From: Oscillospiraceae bacterium
GTDB taxonomy: Bacteria; Bacillota; Clostridia; Oscillospirales; Oscillospiraceae
DNA: 37,529 nt
Reading direction: 5' to 3'
Assembly: GCA_015068305.1 (NCBI GenBank)
Contig: SVKV01000020.1
Location: forward strand, 1 to 37,529
Below are positions 8,336 to 16,104 of the stretch, one piece after another. The notes beneath the pieces are model-generated. The model saw nothing but the letters and a program-made list of their open reading frames with translations. It did not search any database and had not been told where the DNA came from. Position 1 is the first letter of the stretch. Every line of letters begins with the position of its first letter. The position numbers and the translations under genes are program-made.

Positions 8336-8920
8336 TCATGAATATGTTTTGATGATTCCCAGTGCAATCTCCTTTTTGGAGCAGCACCGGTCCATGGCCT
8401 GCTTTTCGATGTGGCGGTGCGCTTCGGCTTCCGTCATCTTCAGCTGCTCGATCAGGATCCACTTTGCCCGGTTTACCAGCCGGATCTCCTCCATCTTTTC
8501 CTCAATGGTGATAGCCTTACTTTCCAGCTTCCTCAGGCGTTCTCTGGCTGCTGCCATCCAGCGCAGGCCCTGCTGAAGGGTCTGTATCGGGGTGGGCTTC
8601 GGAAGGGTAAAGACACCGTGGGGTGTAACCTTGGCATGGATCTCCTCGTAGGCATCCATACGGAGCAGGAGCAGTACCACCGTGCCGGTATGACCGGAAG
8701 CATCGATGGCAAAGCGGGTTCCGTAATCATCGGTCAGCGGTGCATTGACAATGACAAAATCATAAGCATTTCCCAGAAGCTCCCGACGGGCTGCCGCAAT
8801 ATTGTGGACAACGCATACTGGGTAATAGTCAGAGCAGGGGAGCAGAGGAAGCAGCGCGTCGTTGAATTTCTGTGCCGCTGACACTACCAGTACACGATAT
8901 GTTTGTTCGCTGAATACCAT
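8336..8920 (-). CDS. ANTAR-domain response-regulator-like transcription antiterminator
   Basis: A 194-residue RNA-binding regulator. Residues about 8-118 form a receiver-like fold, but the phosphoacceptor Asp is Asn59 (FVIVNAPLTDD), while the Lys of the signature is kept (LPKP, K108). This is a pseudo-receiver of AmiR type, unlikely to be phosphorylated. A helical linker (about 120-145) leads to the ANTAR domain (about 138-192), with RLVNRAKWILIEQL, MTEAEAHRHIEKQAMD and EIALGIIKTY. ANTAR proteins bind paired hexaloop hairpins in leader RNA and stop terminator formation. A strong AGGAGG precedes the ATG. It lies 33 nt after the glutamine synthetase gene as last member of the minus-strand nitrogen operon, whose leader carries a matching hexaloop hairpin and a terminator (13559-13630), implying autoregulation. 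Confidence 0.93.
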   Translation of the reverse strand: MVFSEQTYRVLVVSAAQKFNDALLPLLPCSDYYPVCVVHNIAAARRELLGNAYDFVIVNAPLTDDYGTRFAIDASGHTGTVVLLLLRMDAYEEIHAKVTPHGVFTLPKPTPIQTLQQGLRWMAAARERLRKLESKAITIEEKMEEIRLVNRAKWILIEQLKMTEAEAHRHIEKQAMDRCCSKKEIALGIIKTYS

Positions 8921-8953
8921 AGGCTCCCTCCTTTCTGCGAATTTGAATTCGTA

Positions 8954-10162
8954 TCAGGGTTCGCAAAAGTAATTGATCAAGGACTCCGGCAAGTGGGACT
9001 TGAGAAAAACACTGGACAGAGCTGCTTTGGCAGCGTTGCTGCGGGTAAGCGGCAGGGTTTCCAGTCCCCACAGATCCTTGGGGGAGGCGGTATAGAGGTT
9101 GACATTGGATTTTTCGGGCAGAGCGATGTTGTTGAGGATGCCGTCCAATCCTGCCCAAATCAGCAGCGCAAAGGCCAGATAGGGATTGGCGGTGCAGTCG
9201 GGACTGCGAAGCTCAAAACGGCGGTACTCTCCCGCCGCTGCCGGAACCCGGATCAGCATGGAGCGGTTGTCTGTGGACCAGGAGATATATTTGGGTGCCT
9301 TGTGCTCACCCAAACGCCGGTAGGACTCCTCCGTGGGATTCAAAAACAGGGTCATATCCTGGATTTTGCTCAGAATACCGCCCATCATCCGCTGCGCTGC
9401 GATTTCGTCGCCTCCGTTTACGGAGATATTGATGTGGAATCCGCTGCCGGGCCTCCGGTCCAGAGGCTTCGGAGAGAAATCCGCATGAAGTCCGTTCCGG
9501 GCCGCAATGGTTTTGACCACCGTACAGAATGTCACAGCATGATCCGCCGCACTCAGGGCATCGGAATAGCGAAAATCGATCTCATTCTGTCCGGGACCTT
9601 CCTCGTGGTGGGAGGATTCCGGCTGGATCCCCATCCGCTCCAGAGCAAGGCAGATCTCCCGGCGGACATTTTCACATTTGTCCTCCGGGGCCACATCCAT
9701 GTAGCTTGCGTGGTCATAGGGAACATTGGTGGGTTCCCCATTCTCGTCCAGTTTGAACAGATAGAACTCCAGTTCCGAGCCGAAGGAGAAGGTATAGCCT
9801 GCTTTCGCCGCATCTGCGATGGCGCATTTCAGAATGCTTCTGGTGTCGTGGGCGAACCGGTTGCCATCCAAATCGGTAATGGAACACATCATCCGCACCA
9901 CCCGGCCATGCTCCGGCCGCCAGGGAAGCACCGCAATGGTGGCAGGGTCCGGGTGCAGAAACAGGTCGGAATGAACCTCGTCGCCGAAGCCTGCGATGGC
10001 AGATGCATCGACGGCGATGCCATAGCGAAAAGCCCGTTCCAGCTCCTGGGGCATGATCGAGATGTTTTTTGGTTTCCCATGGACATCACAAAATGCCAGA
10101 CGGATGAACTTGACATCCTCCTCTTCGATGTACTGCATGACTTCCTGTGGTGTGTATTTCAT
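8954..10162 (-). CDS. glnA: Glutamine synthetase, type I family, short form
   Basis: ATP-dependent formation of glutamine from glutamate and ammonia. I prefer the ATG at 10162 (402 residues) because MKYTPQEVMQYIEEEDVKFI aligns with GS-I N-termini; a TTG at 10189 is possible but has no clear ribosome site. The metal- and substrate-site segments are present (SELEFYLF, HHEEGPGQNEIDF, GSGFHINIS, EYRRFELRSPD, TANPYLAFA). Oddities: the usual NGSGMH loop reads PGSGFH, and the protein stops at LPESLINYFCEP, about 35-40 residues before the end of typical GS-I chains of about 444 residues, so it lacks the C-terminal segment that packs the two hexamer rings. It lies between the GXGXG glutamate synthase gene and the ANTAR gene. 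Probably a real but variant enzyme; a GS-like amide ligase is the alternative. Confidence 0.85.
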   Translation of the reverse strand: MKYTPQEVMQYIEEEDVKFIRLAFCDVHGKPKNISIMPQELERAFRYGIAVDASAIAGFGDEVHSDLFLHPDPATIAVLPWRPEHGRVVRMMCSITDLDGNRFAHDTRSILKCAIADAAKAGYTFSFGSELEFYLFKLDENGEPTNVPYDHASYMDVAPEDKCENVRREICLALERMGIQPESSHHEEGPGQNEIDFRYSDALSAADHAVTFCTVVKTIAARNGLHADFSPKPLDRRPGSGFHINISVNGGDEIAAQRMMGGILSKIQDMTLFLNPTEESYRRLGEHKAPKYISWSTDNRSMLIRVPAAAGEYRRFELRSPDCTANPYLAFALLIWAGLDGILNNIALPEKSNVNLYTASPKDLWGLETLPLTRSNAAKAALSSVFLKSHLPESLINYFCEP

Positions 10163-10185
10163 ATCGAACAACCTGCTTTCTGTGC

Positions 10186-10905
10186 TCAATTTGCTATATA
10201 CATCTGCTTATAGGGATTGGCACTGTCCGGTGTCACAACAGTGAAGGGAGAACGCAGAACTTCCTCAATATCCGTACCAAACAGCGCACAGTATTCCGTG
10301 ACATATTTGCGGATCAGGATATGATCCGCATCTGTCGGGGTTCTGGTGCTGATCTGGCCGGGGAATGTCACATCCGTACAGTCGCCCCGGAGGATCAGCT
10401 TACCGCCGTGCATTCCGGTGCAGGGGAAATTGTGAACGATCCGCTTATTCCCTCTGTTCAAGCCCAGCACCAGGATGACACCGCCTGCCTGGTACTCTCC
10501 GAGGAAGCTGCCTGCGCAGCCGCCGATTACCAGCACCGGCACTTTTTCGCCATATTCTTTCATATGGATGCCTGCCCGGTAACCCGCATTTCCCTGGACA
10601 AAGATCTCGCCGCCCCGCATGGCATACCCGGCGGCATCACCGATGTTGCCGTGAATCACGATTTTGCCTGCGTTCATGGTATCACCAACCGCATCCTGGG
10701 CATTGCCGTGGACTGTGATTTCCGCTCCGTTCAGATAGGCACCCAGCGCGTTTCCGGGAATGCCGTGGATCGTGATGTTTTTGCCGCGGGAACCCGTGCC
10801 GATAAAACGCTGCCCAAGACAACCGACGATTTCTATTTCCTCATCAGCTTGCCGAATCGCTTCATTCAAGGCTGTGTAATCCATGTTTCTTGCATCTATC
10901 AGCAT
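10186..10905 (-). CDS. Glutamate synthase GXGXG-domain protein (GltB domain 3)
   Basis: A 239-residue stand-alone version of the C-terminal beta-helix domain of the glutamate synthase large subunit. It shows the repeated G-x-x-G turns of that helix (GIPGNALGAYL, GNAQDAVGDTMN, GNIGDAAGYAMRGG, GNAGYRAGIHM) and then GGCAGSFLGEY. The domain is structural and helps connect the amidotransferase and synthase sites. The gene follows the FMN/ferredoxin synthase gene by 38 nt, and the glutamine synthetase follows it by 23 nt, so it belongs to the split archaeal-type glutamate synthase encoded by this operon. Confidence 0.9.
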   Translation of the reverse strand: MLIDARNMDYTALNEAIRQADEEIEIVGCLGQRFIGTGSRGKNITIHGIPGNALGAYLNGAEITVHGNAQDAVGDTMNAGKIVIHGNIGDAAGYAMRGGEIFVQGNAGYRAGIHMKEYGEKVPVLVIGGCAGSFLGEYQAGGVILVLGLNRGNKRIVHNFPCTGMHGGKLILRGDCTDVTFPGQISTRTPTDADHILIRKYVTEYCALFGTDIEEVLRSPFTVVTPDSANPYKQMYIAN

Positions 10906-10943
10906 TGTTATATCACATCCATTTTATCATTTCTAATGTTTTT

Positions 10944-12449
10944 TTATGATCCGGCATGGAAAATGCCGAGAATCTCCAGTTCTTTTTCCGTCAGGCCGAC
11001 CCCACGAAGCATCAGTCGGTTGCCACGGAGGGCTTCAATGGAATTGATGCCCATGCCGCCCATCAGCTCCTTGATCTCATGCCGCCATGCAGTCATCAGA
11101 TTCACAAGGCGCTCCTTTCCCTCATCGGGATCCAGCCGCTTCACCAGCTCCGGACGCTGGGTTGCGATGCCCCAGTTGCACTTACCGCTTTGACAGGTAC
11201 GGCACAGATGGCAGCCCATAGCAAGCAGTGCAGCCGTAGCGATATAGCAGGCATCAGCCCCCAGCGCAATGGCCTTGACCACGTCCGATGCGCTGCGAAT
11301 GCTGCCGCCCACAACCAAAGATACCTGGTTTCGGATCCCTTCATCCCGGAGCCGCTGGTCAACCGCTGCCAGAGCCAGTTCAATGGGAATGCCCACATTA
11401 TCCCGGATTCGGGTGGGGGCCGCACCGGTGCCGCCCCGGAAACCGTCAATGGCGATAATGTCCGCGCCGCTGCGGGCGATGCCGCTGGCGATGGCGGCGA
11501 TATTATGGACAGCGGCGACCTTCACGATCACAGGCTTTTGATACTCCGTTGCCTCTTTCAGCGAGTATACAAGCTGCCGGAGATCCTCAATGGAATAAAT
11601 GTCGTGATGGGGTGCGGGGGAAATGGCATCAGAGCCTTCCGGTACCATACGGGTCCGGGAAACATCACCGACGATCTTCGCTCCGGGCAGATGTCCGCCA
11701 ATACCGGGCTTGGCACCCTGGCCCATTTTGATCTCCACAGCGGCGCCTGCTTCCAGATAATCCTTGTGTACACCAAAACGGCCGGAAGCCACCTGAACGA
11801 TGGTGTTGGGGCCGTATCCATAGAAATCCTCGTGCAGGCCGCCCTCACCGGTATTATAATAGATACCCAATTCGGTGGCGGCTCTGGCAAGGCTGGCGTG
11901 GGCGTTATAGCTGATGGAGCCGTAGCTCATGGCGGAGAACATGACCGGCATGCTCAGCTCCAGCTGGGGTGCCAGTTTGCAGATCAGATTGCCCTGTGGG
12001 TCCCGTTCCAGCCTGTCCGGCTTCTTTCCCAGAAACACCTTTGTTTCCATAGGTTCCCGCAGCGGATCAATCGGAGGATTGGTAACCTGAGAGGCGTTGA
12101 TCAGAATCTTGTCCCAATACACCGGGAACTCCTTGGGATTACCCATGCTGGACAACAGCACGCCGCCGGAGTTTGCCTGCTTGTAGATTTCTCTGATGGT
12201 GTCGTCCCGCCAGTTGGCATTTTCCCGGAGGCGGCAGTCACTTTTCACAATCTTCAGTGCTCTGGTGGGGCATAGAGAAACACAGCGCTGGCAGTTGACG
12301 CATTTTGTTTCATCACTCAGCATCAGCTTGTGCTCCGCATCAAAGCTATGCACCTCATTGGCGCACTGCCGTTCACACACCCGACAGGTGATACAGCGGC
12401 TTTCATTGCGGATCACTTCAAATTCCGGATAAACAAATAGGGTGTCCAT
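10944..12449 (-). CDS. Glutamate synthase, FMN-binding synthase domain with N-terminal ferredoxin domain (GltB domain 2)
   Basis: The 501-residue catalytic core that turns 2-oxoglutarate plus amidotransferase-derived ammonia into glutamate. Two 4Fe-4S motifs start the protein (C19, C22, C25, C29 and C50, C53, C56, C60). The synthase TIM barrel follows, with the FMN and substrate segments GEGG (201-204), KMGQGAKPGIGGHLPGAK (241-258), SPAPHHDIYS, and DGFRGGTGAAPT. The 3Fe-4S motif has the family spacing (C413-x5-C419-x4-C424, then GIATQ). Its ATG overlaps the stop of the upstream amidotransferase gene (TAATG), indicating translational coupling. The ferredoxin domain is typical of archaeal-type and anaerobe enzymes. 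No NADPH-dependent small subunit (GltD) is encoded here, so reduced ferredoxin or an unlinked subunit is the likely electron source. Confidence 0.94.
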   Translation of the reverse strand: MDTLFVYPEFEVIRNESRCITCRVCERQCANEVHSFDAEHKLMLSDETKCVNCQRCVSLCPTRALKIVKSDCRLRENANWRDDTIREIYKQANSGGVLLSSMGNPKEFPVYWDKILINASQVTNPPIDPLREPMETKVFLGKKPDRLERDPQGNLICKLAPQLELSMPVMFSAMSYGSISYNAHASLARAATELGIYYNTGEGGLHEDFYGYGPNTIVQVASGRFGVHKDYLEAGAAVEIKMGQGAKPGIGGHLPGAKIVGDVSRTRMVPEGSDAISPAPHHDIYSIEDLRQLVYSLKEATEYQKPVIVKVAAVHNIAAIASGIARSGADIIAIDGFRGGTGAAPTRIRDNVGIPIELALAAVDQRLRDEGIRNQVSLVVGGSIRSASDVVKAIALGADACYIATAALLAMGCHLCRTCQSGKCNWGIATQRPELVKRLDPDEGKERLVNLMTAWRHEIKELMGGMGINSIEALRGNRLMLRGVGLTEKELEILGIFHAGS

Positions 12450-13540
12450 TAAAATGCACCATCCTTCACATTGATGATAACCGGCTCTCCGCCAGCCGGC
12501 GCCCAGATGTTATCCGCATCCGGTTCCATGGCGCGGATCGCCGCTTCTTCGCTGGCGATGAAGACCTTGTCGTCCTTTTTGCCCACCACCATGGAGCGGA
12601 GCTTCAGCCGGTCATTCAGGGCCATCAGGCCGCCGTCAAAGCCCAGAATGATGGAGAAGGGGCCTGTGATCAGCAGACTGGGGAATACGGTTCGCAACCA
12701 GGAAAGCCGCTGCCGTTCCGGTTCGGCCTTGCCCTGTATGGTGCTCCAGAAGGGAGCGGCTATGACCGATGCGGCTTCCTCCAAAGTAAGTCCCTGCCGT
12801 CGCAGCAGATAGTCCATGATGTAAGTAATGACTTCCGTGTCGGTCTGTAAATTGCATTTATAGCCGAACATCTCGATAAAGCGGCGGTTCGCGTCATAGG
12901 AAGAAATCTCGCCGTTGTGGACGATGGAATAATCCAGAAGGGTAAACGGATGCGCACCGCCCCACCAGCCGGGGGTATTGGTGGGATACCGGCCATGGGC
13001 TGTCCAGGCGTAGCCCTCATACTCCTCCAGCTTATAAAACTCGCCCACATCCTCGGGGAACCCCACAGCCTTAAAGGTTCCCATGTTCTTGCCGCTGGAA
13101 AACACATAGGCACCGGGCATTTCTGTGTTGATCTTCATAACCGTTCTGGCTACGAATTCCTTCTCATCCACCTGCATGGCTGCCAGTGCACTGCGCAGAG
13201 GTGCTACAAAATAACGCCAGATGATCGGCTCGTCTGTGATTGCAGGGATCTTTCTGGTGGGGATAATCTCTGACTTGACAATTTCAAACCGCTCTTTCAG
13301 AAATACTTCGCAGTTTTTCCGGGTGGCGCGCTGGTTAAAGAACAGATGCAAGGCATAGAAATCCTTGTACTCCGGGTAAATTCCGTATGCGGCAAAACCG
13401 CCGCCCAGACCATTGGAGCGGTCATGCATTGGTTTCATGGCTTCACAGATCATCTTGCCTGACATTCTGTTGCCGTCTTTGGAAATAACGGCAGCGATGG
13501 CGCAGCCGGAGGGAATTCGCACCTGACCTTCTGGTTTCAT
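12449..13540 (-). CDS. Glutamate synthase class II glutamine amidotransferase domain (GltB domain 1)
   Basis: Stand-alone glutaminase of the split glutamate synthase, 363 residues. I start it at the ATG at 13540, which has GGATTGAGG just upstream; the longer frame to 13612 would begin inside the leader terminator. The Ntn-hydrolase nucleophile is probably C13 in IPSGCAIAAVIS, which would require removal of a 12-residue propeptide, as in other amidotransferases with processed ends. Class II motifs are clear: AWTAHGRYPTNTPGWWGGAHPF, in two adjoining parts, and then SIVHNGEISS and TDTEVITYI. It is first gene of the minus-strand operon, read from the promoter at 13636-13664 through an attenuator. 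Confidence 0.92.
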   Translation of the reverse strand: MKPEGQVRIPSGCAIAAVISKDGNRMSGKMICEAMKPMHDRSNGLGGGFAAYGIYPEYKDFYALHLFFNQRATRKNCEVFLKERFEIVKSEIIPTRKIPAITDEPIIWRYFVAPLRSALAAMQVDEKEFVARTVMKINTEMPGAYVFSSGKNMGTFKAVGFPEDVGEFYKLEEYEGYAWTAHGRYPTNTPGWWGGAHPFTLLDYSIVHNGEISSYDANRRFIEMFGYKCNLQTDTEVITYIMDYLLRRQGLTLEEAASVIAAPFWSTIQGKAEPERQRLSWLRTVFPSLLITGPFSIILGFDGGLMALNDRLKLRSMVVGKKDDKVFIASEEAAIRAMEPDADNIWAPAGGEPVIINVKDGAF

Positions 13541-13558
13541 ACACCTCAATCCTTTCGG

Positions 13559-13625
13559 ATAAAATAAAAAAGCAGCGGCGTTCATCGGCAGGGATACAGT
13601 ATCCCTACCCATGAACGCCGTTGCT
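13559..13625 (-). terminator. Leader attenuator before the glutamate synthase operon
   Basis: On the minus strand, 13625-13600 and 13596-13571 pair as a 26-nt stem with a few mismatches around a 3-nt loop (CAG on plus), followed by TTTTTTATTTTAT. It lies between the promoter (13636-13664) and the first gene, so most transcripts should stop unless the stem is prevented from forming. The 5' arm overlaps the hexaloop hairpin at 13609-13630. Confidence 0.85.
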
Positions 13626-13630
13626 CATGG
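13609..13630 (-). promoter_or_regulatory. ANTAR-type hexaloop hairpin (antiterminator candidate)
   Basis: Minus-strand RNA CCAUGAGC-AACGGC-GUUCAUGG: eight consecutive pairs (one G-U) closing a six-base loop with A at position 1 and G at position 4, the features ANTAR proteins recognise. It uses the same bases as the 5' arm of the attenuator, so the two structures exclude each other. Only one such hairpin is visible; the classic target has two, and the predicted transcription start leaves little room for another upstream. Confidence 0.62.
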
Positions 13631-13635
13631 ATGGT

Positions 13636-13664
13636 ATTATATTCCAACTTACGGAATTTGTCAA
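13636..13664 (-). promoter_or_regulatory. Consensus sigma-A promoter of the glutamate synthase operon
   Basis: Minus strand TTGACA (13664-13659), a 17-nt spacer, TATAAT (13641-13636): a perfect consensus promoter. Transcription should start near 13628-13632, right at the foot of the hexaloop hairpin. Confidence 0.9.
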
Positions 13665-13701
13665 TGTATACAAGGTCAAAAAACTTTTTTTGTGCAGGGT
13701 G

Positions 13702-13730
13702 TTGACAAATCGACTTTACGGGTGTATGAT
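13702..13730 (+). promoter_or_regulatory. Sigma-A promoter of the glnN operon
   Basis: TTGACA (13702-13707), a 17-nt spacer, TATGAT (13725-13730). The predicted start is near A13737, immediately before the plus-strand leader terminator. It faces away from the minus-strand promoter, with about 40 bp between the two -35 boxes. Confidence 0.88.
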
Positions 13731-13738
13731 GCACCCAT

Positions 13739-13796
13739 AAGGCAAAGGCGTCTTTGAGCATTAAGCTCTTAGACGCCTTTGCCTTTTTTATTTTTC
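13739..13796 (+). terminator. Leader attenuator before glnN
   Basis: A 15-bp outer stem (13739-13753 with 13771-13785), an internal TT/TT mismatch, a 4-bp GAGC/GCTC inner stem with a 5-nt ATTAA loop, then TTTTTATTTTT. It begins at the predicted transcription start, so expression of the long glutamine operon must depend on read-through or another promoter. A competing small hairpin (CAAAG-GCGT-CTTTG) can form in its 5' arm. The loop is not an A1/G4 hexaloop. Confidence 0.87.
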
Positions 13797-13797
13797 C

Positions 13798-13864
13798 GGC
13801 GAATCCGGAGGCTTTCATACATGCCGCCATTATGTGTTCTCCTTCTTTTTCCTCCGGATTCGCC
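13798..13864 (+). promoter_or_regulatory. 14-bp perfect inverted repeat in the glnN leader
   Basis: GGCGAATCCGGAGG (13798-13811) pairs perfectly with 13851-13864 around a 39-nt loop, directly after the attenuator T-tract and just before the glnN ribosome site. The loop contains CTCCTT (13839-13844), complementary to the AAGGAG at 13875-13880, so an alternative fold could hide the ribosome site. No T-tract follows. The function is unknown. Confidence 0.65.
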
Positions 13865-13888
13865 ACACTTTGAAAAGGAGCGTTTGTT

Positions 13889-15982
13889 ATGGGTACAGTT
13901 TCCGATTATTTTGGCTGTCTGGTGTTTGATGACCGGATCATGAAGGCAAATTTGAGCGCGGATGTCTATCAATCTCTGCGCAAAACCATCGATCAGGGTG
14001 CCAGGCTGGATATTTCCGTTGCCAATGCCGTTGCTGCCGCGATGAAGGATTGGGCCGTCGGGCACGGAGCCACCCACTATACCCACTGGTTCCAGCCCCT
14101 CACCGGTATCACCGCTGAAAAGCATGACAGCTTTATTTCTCCCGCGCCGGATGGCGGCATCATCATGGATTTCTCCGGCAAGGAGCTGATCAAGGGCGAA
14201 CCGGATGCTTCCTCCTTCCCTTCCGGCGGTCTGCGGGCAACCTTTGAAGCCCGTGGCTATACCGCCTGGGACCCCACCTCCTACGCATTCATCAAGGGCA
14301 AGACACTTTGTATCCCCACGGCATTTTGCTCCTACGGCGGTGAGGCTTTGGATAAGAAAACCCCACTGCTCCGCTCCATGGAGGCCCTGAACCGGCAGGC
14401 AATGCGCATTCTGAAGCTCTTTGGCAACGAGGATGTGAAGTGCGTCCGCACTTCTGTTGGCCCGGAGCAGGAATACTTCCTGATTCCCAAGGAACTGTAC
14501 GAGCAGCGTAAGGATCTGATCTATACCGGCAGAACCCTGTTCGGTGCCAAGCCTCCCAAGGGTCAGGAAATGGATGACCATTATTTTGGTGTCATTAAGC
14601 CCCGTGTTGCCGCTTATATGGCAGACCTGAACGAGGAGCTGTGGAAGCTGGGTATTCTGGCAAAAACCGAACACAACGAGGTCGCACCTGCCCAGCACGA
14701 ACTGGCTCCCATCTACTCCACAACCAACATCGCCACCGACCATAACCAGCTGACCATGGAGATCATGCAGAAGGTTGCGGCAAAACACGGTCTGGTGTGT
14801 CTGCTCCATGAGAAGCCCTTCGCCGGTGTCAACGGTTCCGGCAAGCACAACAACTGGTCCATCTCCACCGATACCGGTGTAAATCTGCTGTCTCCCGGTG
14901 AGACTCCCTATGAAAATGCCCAGTTCCTGCTGTTCCTGTGTGCGGTGATCAAGGCCGTGGACGATTATCAGGATCTGCTTCGGATCTCCGTTGCCACTGC
15001 AGGCAACGACCACCGGCTGGGAGCCAATGAAGCCCCTCCCGCTGTGGTGTCCATTTTCCTGGGTGACGAGCTCCAGGGCATTCTGGATGCCATTGAAAAC
15101 GATACCCCTTACGAAGCAGCCAGGAAAAAGACCATGAAGCTGGGTGTGGATGTGCTGCCCCGGTTCGCACGGGACACCACCGACCGCAACCGAACCTCTC
15201 CCTTTGCGTTCACCGGAAACAAGTTTGAGTTCCGTATGGTTGGCTCCTCCAACTCCATCGCCTGCGCCAACATCATGCTCAACGCAGCGGTGGCGGAATC
15301 CCTGAAGATCTATGCCGACCGACTGGAAGGCGCGGAGGACTTTGAAGGCAAGCTCCATGAAATGATCCAAAAAACCATCAGGGACCACAAGCGGATTATT
15401 TTCAACGGCAACGGCTACGATGATGCCTGGCTGGAGGAAGCCGCCCGGCGCGGACTTTCCAACTATCCCACCACGCCCGACTGCATCCCCCATAGCCTGG
15501 ACGAGAAGAATGTGCAAATGCTGACCGCGCACAAGGTGTTCTCCGTAGCAGAGCTGAAGTCCCGCTGTGAGATTCAGCTGGAGAACTACTGCAAGACCGT
15601 CATCATCGAAGCAAATACCATGATCGACATGGCCCGGAAGCAGATTCTGCCCGCGGTTCAGGGCTATACCGCAGAGCTGGCGGGCGGCGTTGCCGCAAAG
15701 AAAGCCGTTTCCACGGATATCTCCTGCGGCTATGAATCCGGTCTGATCGCCAGGCTGTCCCTGCTGACGGATCAGATCGCCGCCAAAACAGACGAGCTGG
15801 AGGCTGCGGTGCTGGAGCTGAAGGGCGCTGCGGATGTTACCCGGGAAGCCTATGCAATCCGGGATGCTGTGATCGGTAAGATGGCCGCCCTCCGGACTGT
15901 GGCGGATGAAGCCGAAACCCTCACAGCCGGGAAGTATTGGCCCTTCCCTACCTACGGCGAGCTGCTGTTTGGTGTTCGTTAA
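13889..15982 (+). CDS. glnN: Glutamine synthetase type III
   Basis: Makes glutamine from glutamate, ammonia and ATP in the cytoplasm. Its 697 residues match the GS-III family (about 700-725), as found in Bacteroides, cyanobacteria and many Clostridia. Family motifs include the N-terminal [25 protein letters not shown] (metal-binding Glu), [29 protein letters not shown] (active-site loop and His), and [15 protein letters not shown]. The C-terminal 120 or so residues carry the helical extension unique to type III. AAAAGGAG lies 8 nt before the ATG. It is the first gene of the plus-strand operon and the second glutamine synthetase in the window. Its leader has a promoter, an attenuator and a long inverted repeat. 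Confidence 0.97.
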   Translation: MGTVSDYFGCLVFDDRIMKANLSADVYQSLRKTIDQGARLDISVANAVAAAMKDWAVGHGATHYTHWFQPLTGITAEKHDSFISPAPDGGIIMDFSGKELIKGEPDASSFPSGGLRATFEARGYTAWDPTSYAFIKGKTLCIPTAFCSYGGEALDKKTPLLRSMEALNRQAMRILKLFGNEDVKCVRTSVGPEQEYFLIPKELYEQRKDLIYTGRTLFGAKPPKGQEMDDHYFGVIKPRVAAYMADLNEELWKLGILAKTEHNEVAPAQHELAPIYSTTNIATDHNQLTMEIMQKVAAKHGLVCLLHEKPFAGVNGSGKHNNWSISTDTGVNLLSPGETPYENAQFLLFLCAVIKAVDDYQDLLRISVATAGNDHRLGANEAPPAVVSIFLGDELQGILDAIENDTPYEAARKKTMKLGVDVLPRFARDTTDRNRTSPFAFTGNKFEFRMVGSSNSIACANIMLNAAVAESLKIYADRLEGAEDFEGKLHEMIQKTIRDHKRIIFNGNGYDDAWLEEAARRGLSNYPTTPDCIPHSLDEKNVQMLTAHKVFSVAELKSRCEIQLENYCKTVIIEANTMIDMARKQILPAVQGYTAELAGGVAAKKAVSTDISCGYESGLIARLSLLTDQIAAKTDELEAAVLELKGAADVTREAYAIRDAVIGKMAALRTVADEAETLTAGKYWPFPTYGELLFGVR

Positions 15983-15992
15983 CCGCTTCCCC

Positions 15993-16068
15993 TTTCTGTT
16001 CTGCCCCTTTCCCGTCCAGGACGGCTCACAGGAGGGGCTGACTACCCCTCCTGATGGGCAGACAGAAA
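15993..16068 (+). promoter_or_regulatory. Structured RNA element between glnN and amt (three-way junction)
   Basis: An outer 13-bp stem (TTTCTGT 15993-15999 and CTGCCC 16001-16006 with GGGCAG 16056-16061 and ACAGAAA 16062-16068, one bulged T) encloses two hairpins: CCGTC-CAG-GACGG (16012-16024), and an 8-bp AGGAGGGG/CCCCTCCT stem with a 7-nt loop (16030-16052). There is no T-tract, and the amt ribosome site (about 16092) is outside. It may be a riboswitch-like leader, a processing site or a transcript stabiliser. I do not recognise a known class. Confidence 0.55.
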
Positions 16069-16104
16069 TTGAGATAGACCTAATCACGACAGGAGGTAAG
16101 TATT

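Noticed and set aside
8903..10213. Plus-strand open frame opposite the type I glutamine synthetase
   Set aside because: Antisense shadow of a well-supported gene with no recognisable motifs.
13737..13790. Dual ANTAR hexaloops in the glnN leader
   Set aside because: The terminator apex has a 5-nt loop ATTAA, and the alternative hairpin has a GCGT tetraloop (or GGCGTC without A1); no A1/G4 hexaloop was found.
13582..13866. Small minus-strand open frame in the divergent control region
   Set aside because: It runs through both promoters and both terminator hairpins, has no family resemblance, and its end falls in the attenuator.
13769..16087. Long minus-strand open frame opposite glnN
   Set aside because: It lies opposite a full-length type III glutamine synthetase and its leader; it resembles no family and is a codon-bias shadow.
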